Shown here in pieces: positions 1 to 7,383 of a stretch of DNA of 64,000 bases (positions within the stretch are counted from its first letter, which is position 1; each line of letters begins with the position of its first letter). This DNA is from Janthinobacterium lividum PAMC 25724. Its GTDB lineage: Bacteria; Pseudomonadota; Gammaproteobacteria; Burkholderiales; Burkholderiaceae_D. The stretch spans positions 181,392 to 245,391 of the forward strand of contig AHHB01000011.1 of NCBI GenBank assembly GCA_000242815.2, read 5' to 3'. Under the pieces are notes generated by a model, which saw nothing but the letters and a program-made list of their open reading frames with translations, did not search any database and was not told where the DNA came from. A program made the position numbers and the translations under genes.

Positions 1-240
1 ATGATCTTGCCGCAGGCTGTCGTCGCCAGGCGACAAAAGGCGCCGATTTTCGCGCCAGATCCGGTGGAAACGTCTTGGAAAAATCGATTTTTACTGTAAG
101 TCATTGATTTTGAATGCAATTTAAAAGCTGGCACGGTGCTTGCTGTATGGGTAGATGTGACGCTACAAAGTGTTGCTGTTTTGTTGCTTTTTATTGCTAT
201 CGCCAAATAAAAGCTTTTAACTTCATTGAGAGGAACTACC

Positions 241-603
241 ATGCAAACATCGAAACTGTTCAATACTCTGGTCGCCGCTATCGTACTGTCGAGCGCCTCG
301 GTCACCGCTTCGCATGCAGCTGACTCCGCGTCAAAAACACAAGCTCCTGTTGACACGGTAGTGGCCGCCAACGCCGCCGCCGCCGTCCCTGATGAAACCA
401 TTACTTCCTCGGCCAAGGCCGCCCTGAGCGCCGATGCGCAAGCCGCCACCCTGCCCGTCAAGGTGGCAACCGAGCAAGGTGTCGTCGTCCTGTCGGGCGA
501 TGTACCGAGCGCCGAAGCGGGCGACCGCATCGTGCAGATCGTCGCTTCCGTCAGCGGCGTGAAAGAAATCAAGAACGAGCTGAAAGTCAAAGCCGCAGGT
601 TAA
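241..603 (+). CDS. Exported BON-domain protein
   Basis: A 120-residue protein with a Sec signal peptide (hydrophobic stretch about residues 8-25, cleavage likely after SHA) and one BON domain at about residues 51-117 (central VVVLSGDVPS, then a GVKEIKNEL-type end). BON domains bind phospholipid or envelope surfaces, and OsmY-like proteins of this size are periplasmic and often stress-induced; the exact role here is unknown. The ATG at 241 is chosen because GAGAGGAA lies 7 bases upstream and the signal peptide starts there; an in-frame start at 226 would only add residues before it. It is followed at once by a strong terminator, so it is probably monocistronic. Confidence 0.85.
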   Translation: MQTSKLFNTLVAAIVLSSASVTASHAADSASKTQAPVDTVVAANAAAAVPDETITSSAKAALSADAQAATLPVKVATEQGVVVLSGDVPSAEAGDRIVQIVASVSGVKEIKNELKVKAAG

Positions 604-645
604 TCCCCTCGCGGGAACGCCTCGCGCTGTACTTTACTCCGGCTT

Positions 646-673
646 GCCCTGTCTGCGGACAGGGCATTTTTTT
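646..673 (+). terminator. Rho-independent terminator of the BON gene
   Basis: GCCCTGTC and GACAGGGC form an 8-bp perfect stem with a TGCG loop, followed by A and seven T. It lies 43 bases after the BON stop codon and just before the convergent lipoprotein gene. Confidence 0.9.
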
Positions 674-680
674 GTCTATC

Positions 681-1124
681 TTAGTTAGCCTTGACTGTTT
701 CGGCCGCTGCTTGCGGGGGCGGTACTGTCACCGGGGCTGTGGCAATATCGCGCATCTGGATTGTCGTCGTATTGGGATAGTCAAAGCCTGCCCCCGTGTT
801 TCTGTCGACGATGTAGCCGATGCCGCCGCCCAGCAGAATATTGCCCCAGACGGCACCATTCGACTTCGATACCAGAGTCGAACTTCCCGACAGATTGCCC
901 TTCTTGCAGTCGACGATCATGTCGCCGGTACTCTTGTGCACCATAACGCTGCCTGGGCTGAGAACGAACCAGTTGCCTGCATCGTTGCTGAGATTGCAAC
1001 CAATACCGGATATTTCCTTGCTCTCATGGATGGTTTGAATAGATACAGGCTGAAATTTTTCGCCCGCGACGGATGCGCAGCCAGTCAGCGCCAATGATGC
1101 TAAAACAACAGTCAATTTATACAT
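681..1124 (-). CDS. Small lipoprotein of unknown function
   Basis: A 147-residue protein with a lipoprotein signal: the hydrophobic start ends in LALTGC at residues 11-16, so Cys16 would be lipidated. The mature part has several Gly/Ser-rich stretches, a glycine-zipper-like segment (about residues 96-105, LLGGGIGYIV) and a short Pro-rich tail. No known catalytic motif is visible. It converges on the BON gene, with the terminator at 646-673 between them. The family was not recognised; lipoproteins with glycine-zipper segments are often outer-membrane associated, which is only an inference here. Confidence 0.75.
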   Translation of the reverse strand: MYKLTVVLASLALTGCASVAGEKFQPVSIQTIHESKEISGIGCNLSNDAGNWFVLSPGSVMVHKSTGDMIVDCKKGNLSGSSTLVSKSNGAVWGNILLGGGIGYIVDRNTGAGFDYPNTTTIQMRDIATAPVTVPPPQAAAETVKAN

Positions 1125-1407
1125 GTTCGCCCTAGATTTATTTGTAATTTTTAAAACAAAACAGTGTAAATTGACATTGTTTATTTATCTATGAAAATAT
1201 TTTAATTGTGGAAATTTTGTATCTTTTTAGACAAATCACGGGAAGCGCAAATAATGCGCTGGCAAATCCCCTGTCATTCTCACCGATTGATTTTTAGCGA
1301 TGAGAAATCGAGTTCAACGGTAGAATAGCCCGCACTGGCGCCGTTCCCGGCGCTTTTTGTCATCCACGGCGCAGTGTTGCAAGGCTGGGCCATTACCAGG
1401 CTACCGC
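1125..1407. other. Divergent intergenic region, AT-rich on the left
   Basis: About 280 bases between the divergent lipoprotein and BASS transporter genes. Bases 1135-1230 are strikingly AT-rich compared with the surroundings and probably hold the lipoprotein promoter on the minus strand. No convincing gene or operator was found. Confidence 0.5.
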
Positions 1408-2421
1408 ATGTCTTCATTCTCTCCCGCTGCCCTGCTGCGCAATCTGAAACCCGATAATTTCACCATCGCCCTGCTCGTTACCGTGGCGCTGGCCAGCTTT
1501 CTGCCCTGCACGGGCCAGACCGCCGTGGTCTTCGGCCATATCACCACCGTCGCCATCGGCGCCCTGTTTTTCTTGCACGGCGCCAAGCTGTCGCGCGAAG
1601 CCGTGGTGGCCGGTGTCATGCATTGGCGCTTGCACGTGCTGGTCCTGGCCAGCACGTTCATTTTGTTCCCCTTGCTGGGCCTGGCCCTGCGCCCGCTGGC
1701 GCTGACCTTTCTCACGCCCGAGCTGTACGTGGGCATCTTGTTCCTGTGCGCGCTGCCATCTACCGTGCAGTCGTCGATCGCCTTGACGGCCATGGCGCGC
1801 GGCAATGTGCCAGCGGCCATCTGCAGCGCCTCGGCCTCGAACTTCATCGGTATCTTTCTTGCCCCCATCCTGGTGGGCTTGCTGGTGGCGAAAGGCGCAG
1901 ACAGCAAGTCGTCGCTCGATGCGGTGCTGTCCATCGTCATGCAACTACTGCTGCCTTTCCTGGCTGGCCAGTTCCTGCGCCGCTGGATAGGCCGCTGGGT
2001 CGACCGCCACAAGGCCATGCTGAAATTCTTCGATCAGGGTTCCATTTTGCTGGTGGTCTACACGGCTTTCAGCGAGGCCGTCAGCGAAGGCCTGTGGCAG
2101 ACTGTCTCGGTGGAAACCCTGATCGCGCTGTGCCTGTTCAGCATCGTGCTGCTGGCGCTGGTCCTGTGCCTGATGACCTTCATCAGCCGCCGCCTGGGTT
2201 TTTCCAAGGAAGATGAAATCGCCATCGTCTTTTGCGGCTCGAAGAAAAGCCTGGCCAGCGGCGTGCCGATGGCCAAGGTATTGTTTGCCACGCACTCGCT
2301 GGGCATGGTGATCTTGCCGCTGATGCTGTTCCACCAGATTCAGCTGATGATCTGCGCCGTGATTGCGCAGCGCTATGCAAGGCGCGACGAGGTCGTGGAA
2401 GTGCCGGCGTCGACGCTGTGA
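1408..2421 (+). CDS. BASS-family (SBF-like) sodium symporter
   Basis: A 337-residue membrane protein with about ten hydrophobic segments, resembling the SBF-like branch of the bile acid:sodium symporter superfamily (YfeH type). Family traits are the PDNFTIALL start region, the helix-breaking GQTAVVFGHITTVAIG and SAS-NFIGIFLAPI segments, and FCGSKKSLASGVPMAKVLF near the end, which resembles the second discontinuous helix of the fold. The ATG at 1408 is chosen over an upstream TTG at 1357 because only the former gives a normal N-terminus; AGG lies about 6 bases upstream. The substrate is unknown. Its 3' end overlaps the convergent udgX gene by 49 bases. Confidence 0.82.
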   Translation: MSSFSPAALLRNLKPDNFTIALLVTVALASFLPCTGQTAVVFGHITTVAIGALFFLHGAKLSREAVVAGVMHWRLHVLVLASTFILFPLLGLALRPLALTFLTPELYVGILFLCALPSTVQSSIALTAMARGNVPAAICSASASNFIGIFLAPILVGLLVAKGADSKSSLDAVLSIVMQLLLPFLAGQFLRRWIGRWVDRHKAMLKFFDQGSILLVVYTAFSEAVSEGLWQTVSVETLIALCLFSIVLLALVLCLMTFISRRLGFSKEDEIAIVFCGSKKSLASGVPMAKVLFATHSLGMVILPLMLFHQIQLMICAVIAQRYARRDEVVEVPASTL

Positions 2422-3836
2422 TCCTGTACTTGTAGTAGCCGCAGCGCCTGCTGCAGCCCGGCAACAATCACTGCATACGCCTGCCGCCGGCTCGCCTCGT
2501 CCGGCGCGCGCAGTACATACGACGGGTGATAGACGCTCACCACCCAGCGCCCGTCGTGCTGGAGGGGCGTGCCAAGCCGTGGCGTTATGCTGGCAGAGCC
2601 ATCTTGCAGCACAGACTTTAACGCCGTACTGCCCAGTACCACGATCACTTGCGCTTGGACGCCTTGTATTTCTTCTTCCAGCCAGCCGTGGCAGGCGAGG
2701 ATTTCGCGCTGCGCGGGTGTCTTGTGCAGGCGGCGTTTGCCGCGTGCTTCCCACTTGAAATGCTTGACGGCGTTGGTCAGATAGATGCTGTCGCGCGCCA
2801 TGCCCGCTTCTTGCATGGCTTGCTCCAGCAGCGCGCCGGCCGGGCCGACAAAGGGCAGGCCCACCAGGTCTTCCTGGTCGCCCGGTTGCTCGCCGACGAG
2901 CATGATGCGCGCCTGTGGCGGCCCCACGCCGGGCACGGCCTGGGTGGCCGATTCCCATAGTTCGCAGCGGCGGCACTGGTCGAGTGTCTTGGGCGCGTCG
3001 CGCGCGGGCTGGGCGCGCTCGGCGGAAATCGCGATCATGGTGGCGCCGCTGCGCTGGCCCACGCTGGCGCTCTGGCCCGTGCGCCGTGCGCCATTCGCGG
3101 CGCCGCTGACCATGGCCGGTACGATGGCGCCTTCCGGCAAGTTCTTCCAGAAACGCGAGGGTATATGGCTGCGCAGCAGGTCGGCGTTCAGGCGCGCCGG
3201 GTTGAAGATGCTGCGGTAATACGTCAGCCACAGGGCTTCGCCCGCATCGTCGATATCGGCCGCGCCGCGCAGCAATGCGGGGCCGGCGTGCATGCTCGCG
3301 CCGTCCCACAGCATGGTGGCCGTGGGCGTGGCGATCATCCAGCTGATGCTGCCCATGCGGCGGGCGAAGTGGCGCGCCACTTGCGGCAGCACCTCGTGCG
3401 TCGGTTCGAACCAGGCGACAAAACGCGGCGCGCCTTCAGTTTCGGCCCGCTCGCGGAAGCGCACATACGCGTGCATGTCGTGTTCCTCGCGGCGTACCGC
3501 CTTGACCATGGCGTGCAGGCGCGCACCGTCGGTGTCGGCGTGCGACAGCACGTCTTGCTGGCCCAGCTGCCAGCGCCACAGCACCTGGTACAGGAAGGCC
3601 CAGCGGTCTGGGGTGCTGAAACAGGCGGCGCTTTCCAGCAATTCCACCAGCTGGCGCGGCAGGCGCAGCAGGGGCGCGTTGGCATCCGTATCGTCTGGCA
3701 TGAGCGAGAACAGGTCGCCCTCGCCCGCTTGCGACTGCCAGGTAACGTCGGCAGGTGGCACGCCGCGCGCGATCAATTCCCGGGCGGCCGCGCGCCACGC
3801 GTCGAACGACTGCGCCAGGCGGACGACAGGGCTCAT
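2373..3836 (-). CDS. udgX: DUF4130-UdgX fusion, uracil-DNA-binding repair protein
   Basis: A 487-residue two-part protein. Residues 1-240 match the DUF4130 type (MSPVVRLAQSFDAWR start) that accompanies radical SAM repair proteins. Residues 280-470 are a family-4-like uracil-DNA glycosylase of the UdgX type: Cys288-x2-Cys291 and Cys382 for an iron-sulfur cluster, motif A GEQPGDQED at 315-323, a KRRLH loop with His371, and HPSYVLR from 437. In characterised UdgX proteins the loop histidine forms a covalent bond with the abasic site after uracil removal. The third cysteine of ordinary family-4 enzymes is His359 (VKH) here. The start is set at 3836, giving an ATGA overlap with the radical SAM gene. 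Both genes would be under the LexA box at 5079. Confidence 0.88.
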   Translation of the reverse strand: MSPVVRLAQSFDAWRAAARELIARGVPPADVTWQSQAGEGDLFSLMPDDTDANAPLLRLPRQLVELLESAACFSTPDRWAFLYQVLWRWQLGQQDVLSHADTDGARLHAMVKAVRREEHDMHAYVRFRERAETEGAPRFVAWFEPTHEVLPQVARHFARRMGSISWMIATPTATMLWDGASMHAGPALLRGAADIDDAGEALWLTYYRSIFNPARLNADLLRSHIPSRFWKNLPEGAIVPAMVSGAANGARRTGQSASVGQRSGATMIAISAERAQPARDAPKTLDQCRRCELWESATQAVPGVGPPQARIMLVGEQPGDQEDLVGLPFVGPAGALLEQAMQEAGMARDSIYLTNAVKHFKWEARGKRRLHKTPAQREILACHGWLEEEIQGVQAQVIVVLGSTALKSVLQDGSASITPRLGTPLQHDGRWVVSVYHPSYVLRAPDEASRRQAYAVIVAGLQQALRLLQVQDHSVDAGTSTTSSRLA

Positions 3837-5065
3837 GCCGCCTGCAGTTCGGGCCATAAATTCATTTGCTGCGGCACCTCCGTCATGGCGCGCCGCAGCT
3901 GTTCCGAGGTGCTGGTGTCGCGCGTGGGAAAGTAGTCGGCCGTAATGATGAACGGCGCAATCTTTTTCATGCTGCATCGCAGGCGCGACAAATCGGCATA
4001 GCGTACCTGCCGCAAGCGGCGCAGGTCGACGATGCGTTGCGCATTGCGTAAGCCGATGCCGGGCACGCGCGCGATCATGTGCTGGGCCGCGCGGTTCAAG
4101 TCCAGTGGAAAATGTTCGCGGTGCGCCAGCGCCCAGGCCAGCTTGGGATCGATGTCTAGCGCCAGGTTGCCACCCGTGGCGGGCAGCAGTTCGCTGGCCT
4201 GAAAGCCGTAGCTGCGCAGCAGAAAATCTGCCTGATATAAGCGGTGTTCGCGCAGCATGGGCGGCGGCGCCAGCGGCACGCTTTTCGGGCTGTCGGGAAT
4301 CGGACTGAAGGCTGAATAGTACACGCGCTTGAGTTTATAGCTGCCGTACAGCGTCTCGGCCGTGGAGAGAATTTGCTGGTCGTCGCTGGCATCGGCGCCG
4401 ACGATCATCTGCGTGCTTTGCCCGGCGGGCGCGAAGCGCGGAGAACGCGGTTCCTCCGCCTTTTCATCGAGCTTGCGGCGGATGGTGCCCATCGCCAGTT
4501 TAATCGTATGCACGCTCTTTTCCGGCGCCAGCTTTTGTACGCTGTCTTGCGTCGGCAATTCGATATTCACGCTGAGCCGGTCGGCGTAGCGGCCCGCCTG
4601 CGCGATCAGGGCCGGATCGGCGTCGGGAATGGTTTTCAGATGGATATAGCCGCGGAACTGGTGTACCTCGCGCAACTCGCGCGCCACCTGCACCAGTTGC
4701 TCCATCGTGTAGTCAGCCGACTGGATGATGCCGGAACTGAGGAAGAGGCCATCGATGTAGTTGCGCAGGTAAAAGTCGCTCGTCAACTTGACCACTTCGG
4801 CCACCGTAAACCGCGCCCGCGGCACGTTCGAGCTACGCCGGTTGATGCAGTACTGGCAATCGTACAGGCAGTAATTGGTCAGCAGTACTTTCAGCAGCGA
4901 GACGCAGCGCCCGTCCGGCGTGTAGCTGTGGCAGATGCCCATGCCGGAGGTGGCGCCAAAGCCGTCTTTGCCGATGGAATCGCGTTTGGGCGCACCACTG
5001 CTGGCGCAGGACGCGTCGTACTTGGCCGCATCGGCCAGGATTTCCAGCTTGTCCGTCAGTTCCAT
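3833..5065 (-). CDS. Radical SAM protein of the DNA modification/repair type
   Basis: A 410-residue radical SAM enzyme. Cys66-x3-Cys70-x2-Cys73 (CLYDCQYC) would hold the 4Fe-4S cluster that cleaves S-adenosylmethionine. Near the C-terminus (about 325-350) the ARVPGIGLRNAQRIV stretch is a helix-hairpin-helix DNA-binding motif. This combination, next to DUF4130 and UdgX, is the hallmark of the family named putative DNA modification/repair radical SAM protein; its chemical reaction is not known. The ATG at 5065 has GAGG 7 bases upstream. It is the first gene of a two-gene operon whose leader carries a perfect LexA box only 13 bases before the start, so SOS induction is likely. Confidence 0.9.
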   Translation of the reverse strand: MELTDKLEILADAAKYDASCASSGAPKRDSIGKDGFGATSGMGICHSYTPDGRCVSLLKVLLTNYCLYDCQYCINRRSSNVPRARFTVAEVVKLTSDFYLRNYIDGLFLSSGIIQSADYTMEQLVQVARELREVHQFRGYIHLKTIPDADPALIAQAGRYADRLSVNIELPTQDSVQKLAPEKSVHTIKLAMGTIRRKLDEKAEEPRSPRFAPAGQSTQMIVGADASDDQQILSTAETLYGSYKLKRVYYSAFSPIPDSPKSVPLAPPPMLREHRLYQADFLLRSYGFQASELLPATGGNLALDIDPKLAWALAHREHFPLDLNRAAQHMIARVPGIGLRNAQRIVDLRRLRQVRYADLSRLRCSMKKIAPFIITADYFPTRDTSTSEQLRRAMTEVPQQMNLWPELQAA

Positions 5066-5078
5066 GGGCGCCTCGATA

Positions 5079-5098
5079 TACTGTGTTTATATACAGTA
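5079..5098 (-). promoter_or_regulatory. LexA (SOS) box
   Basis: TACTGT-N8-ACAGTA with an AT-rich centre matches the gamma/betaproteobacterial LexA consensus CTGT-N8-ACAG perfectly, including the outer TA bases. It lies 13 bases before the radical SAM start codon, where bound LexA would cover the promoter of the radical SAM-udgX operon. modA starts 107 bases away on the other side, so an effect on modA is less likely. Confidence 0.88.
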
Positions 5099-5144
5099 TA
5101 GCAGGGAATCGAGCTTGTGCCGTCCTGACTTGCAGCATGACATA

Positions 5145-5170
5145 GCGCTATATATAGGTGTATATTACGC
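5145..5170 (+). promoter_or_regulatory. ModE operator (molybdenum box)
   Basis: GCGCTATATA and TATATTACGC are near-mirror half sites (8 of 10 positions) separated by 6 bases. This agrees with the known ModE pattern of CGNTATATA and TATATNNCG arms around a 6-7 base spacer. The site is 34 bases upstream of the modA start, and modE itself is the last gene of the operon, giving a simple molybdate feedback loop. Confidence 0.8.
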
Positions 5171-5204
5171 CTCTTGTGCAGCGTCACTTTATCAGGATAC
5201 GATC

Positions 5205-5975
5205 ATGCGTCTCACCTGCTTCGCCCGCCTGCTTGGCACTGCTTTGCTGGCCCCTGTGCTCGCCACCGCCGCTTCGTCCGCCTGTGCCGGCGAAGTGCTG
5301 GTATCGGCTGCGGCCAGCCTGACGAATGCGTTCAAGGATGTGGCGCACAGCTATGAGGCGCAGTATCCGGGCAGCAAGGTGTCCTTGAACTTTGCCGCCT
5401 CGGGCGTGCTGCTGCAACAAATCGTCAAGGGTGCGCCGGTGGATGTGTTTGCCTCGGCCGACCAGGAAACCATGGATGCGGCGCAAAAGCAGGGCTTGGT
5501 GCTGGCGGCCGAGCGTCAGGATTTCGTCAGCAACAGCCTGGTGCTGATCGTGCCGCACGATAGCAAGTTGGGCATCAATAGCTTGAACGACTTGACGCGC
5601 AAGGGCGTGACCCGCGTGGCCATCGCCAATCCTGCCAGCGTGCCTGTCGGCCGCTATGCGGAAAGTGCCTTGAAAAAGGCGCATCTGTGGGAAGCCGTGC
5701 AGCCGAAAGCCATCGGCACGCAGAACGTGCGCCAGTCGCTCGACTACGTGGCGCGTGGCGAAGTTGATGCGGGCTTTGTCTATGCCACCGACGCGGCCAT
5801 CATGCAAGATAAAGTCAAGGTCGTGCTGGACGTGCCTTTGGCCTCGCCCGTGCTGTACCCGATTGCCAGCATCAAGGGCAGCAGCAATGCTCTTGATGCG
5901 AAGCGCTTCATCAACTATCTGCAGACGGCGCCGGCGCAAGCCATTCTGGCGCGCTACGGATTCAAAAAACCATAA
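5205..5975 (+). CDS. modA: Molybdate ABC transporter, periplasmic binding protein
   Basis: A 256-residue periplasmic binding protein with a signal peptide (residues 1-27, ending ACAGE). ModA traits include VSAAASLTNAFKDV after the signal, where Ser and Ala residues bind the oxyanion, FNFAASG-like LNFAASGVLLQQI, and DVFASADQ. It captures molybdate (or tungstate) in the periplasm and delivers it to ModBC. The ATG at 5205 has AGGA 9 bases upstream and starts the signal peptide; a longer in-frame reading from 4935 runs back across both operators and is not plausible. It is followed by modB after 17 bases. Confidence 0.95.
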   Translation: MRLTCFARLLGTALLAPVLATAASSACAGEVLVSAAASLTNAFKDVAHSYEAQYPGSKVSLNFAASGVLLQQIVKGAPVDVFASADQETMDAAQKQGLVLAAERQDFVSNSLVLIVPHDSKLGINSLNDLTRKGVTRVAIANPASVPVGRYAESALKKAHLWEAVQPKAIGTQNVRQSLDYVARGEVDAGFVYATDAAIMQDKVKVVLDVPLASPVLYPIASIKGSSNALDAKRFINYLQTAPAQAILARYGFKKP

Positions 5976-5992
5976 TGTAAGCACGCGCCTGC

Positions 5993-6664
5993 ATGGATAT
6001 CGCCTGGACCGCGCTGGCCCTGTCGCTCAAAGTAGCGGCCTGGGCCACGGCGCTTAATTTGTTGCTTGGCATCGGTACAGGCTATCTGCTGGCGCGCACG
6101 CGTTTTCCCGGACGTGAATTGCTCGACGCCGTCCTGACCCTGCCGATGGTGATGCCGCCCACCGTGCTCGGCTATTACCTGCTGGTGCTGCTGGGCCGGC
6201 GCGGTAGCTTGGGCATCTGGCTGCAGGACAATTTCGGCATCAACCTCATCTTTACCTGGCAGGGTGCCGTCGTCGCTTCGACCGTGGTGGCTTTTCCCCT
6301 CGTCTTCAAGCCGGCGCGCGCCGCCTTCGAGGCGGTCGATGGCCAGCTGGAGCAGGCGGCCCGCGTGCTGGGCATTTCTGAAATCGCCGTCTTTTTCCGC
6401 GTCACCTTGCCGCTGGCCTGGCGCGGTATCTTAGCTGGCGTGTTGCTCGGTTTTGTGCGCGCGCTGGGCGAGTTTGGCGCCACCCTGATGGTGGCCGGCA
6501 GCATCCCCGGCAAGACGCAAACCCTGTCGGTCGCCGTGTATGAAGCCGTACAGGCGGGCCAGGACGACGTGGCCAACACCCTGGTGCTGATTATCTCTGG
6601 CGTGTGTATCGTGGTGCTGCTGTCGGCTGGCCGCCTGGCGTCCGGGCGCATCGCGCACAAATGA
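5993..6664 (+). CDS. modB: Molybdate ABC transporter, permease
   Basis: A 223-residue inner-membrane permease with five to six hydrophobic segments, of normal length for ModB. The cytoplasmic EAA loop is visible around residues 120-150 (QAARVLGISEIAVFFRVTLP followed by the invariant-type LP-A pattern), which docks with the ATPase ModC, and RALGEFGATLMVAG is typical of the molybdate and sulfate permease family. It passes molybdate from ModA across the membrane. Its stop codon overlaps the modC start (ATGA), which indicates translational coupling. Confidence 0.95.
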   Translation: MDIAWTALALSLKVAAWATALNLLLGIGTGYLLARTRFPGRELLDAVLTLPMVMPPTVLGYYLLVLLGRRGSLGIWLQDNFGINLIFTWQGAVVASTVVAFPLVFKPARAAFEAVDGQLEQAARVLGISEIAVFFRVTLPLAWRGILAGVLLGFVRALGEFGATLMVAGSIPGKTQTLSVAVYEAVQAGQDDVANTLVLIISGVCIVVLLSAGRLASGRIAHK

Positions 6665-7383
6665 CGCTGACGACGATGCCCATGCAACTCGACCTCGACA
6701 TTCGCGCCACCTTGCGCTCCGGCAAACGCCACTTTGACTTGCAGGTGCAATGCACCTCAAGCAGCCAGCGCATCGCCGTGTATGGTCCGTCCGGCGCTGG
6801 CAAGAGCATGACCCTGAAAGCCATTGCCGGACTGTTCACGCCAGAGGTGGGCCATATCCGCTTAAATGGGCGTACGCTGTTCGATTCCGCCGCCGGCATC
6901 AATCTGCCGCCGCAGCAGCGCAACGTGGCTTACCTGTTCCAGGATTACGCGCTGTTCCCGCACCTGACGGTGCGCCAGAATGTGGGCTTTGGCCTGAGCC
7001 GGGGCTGGTTCAACCCGCGCGCGCGCGCAAAACTGGACCAGGTCGAGCATTGGCTGGCTGCGTTTGATTTGCAGGAACTGGCGCAGCAGTTCCCCGATCA
7101 GTTGTCCGGTGGTCAGCGCCAAAGAGTGGCGCTGGCGAGAGCACTCGTGGCCGAACCAAACGCGCTGCTGCTCGACGAACCGTTCGCCGCCCTCGATCCG
7201 GCCTTGCGCGTCAGCATGCGTCTGGAACTGAGCCAGTGGCAGCAGCGCCTGGAGGTGCCCATGATCCTGATCTCACATGATCCGGAAGATGCGCGCATCT
7301 TGGGGGAGCATGTGTTGTACATGCGTGACGGAAAAATTGACAGCATGGAAGAAAATAGGGCACGGGGTGAACACATTGGATAA
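6661..7383 (+). CDS. modC: Molybdate ABC transporter, ATPase (short form)
   Basis: A 240-residue ABC ATPase with Walker A GPSGAGKS, Q-loop YLFQDYALFPHLTV, signature LSGGQRQRVALARAL, Walker B ALLLDEPFAALD and the H-loop LISHDPEDA. ModC of E. coli is about 350 residues because of a C-terminal TOBE/Mop molybdate-binding domain; that domain is absent here, so direct Mo feedback on the ATPase is unlikely and sensing probably rests on ModE. The ATG at 6661 shares ATGA with the modB stop. The end overlaps the proposed GTG start of modE. Confidence 0.93.
   Translation: MTLTTMPMQLDLDIRATLRSGKRHFDLQVQCTSSSQRIAVYGPSGAGKSMTLKAIAGLFTPEVGHIRLNGRTLFDSAAGINLPPQQRNVAYLFQDYALFPHLTVRQNVGFGLSRGWFNPRARAKLDQVEHWLAAFDLQELAQQFPDQLSGGQRQRVALARALVAEPNALLLDEPFAALDPALRVSMRLELSQWQQRLEVPMILISHDPEDARILGEHVLYMRDGKIDSMEENRARGEHIG

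Noticed and set aside
1945..3309. Long minus-strand open reading frame (454 codons) across the BASS and udgX genes
   Set aside because: It is an overlapping reading in GC-rich DNA. Both real genes here have clear family motifs, and the Arg/Ala-rich translation has none.
4935..5204. N-terminal extension of modA from an upstream start
   Set aside because: It would run across the LexA and ModE sites and precede the signal peptide, which clearly starts at 5205.
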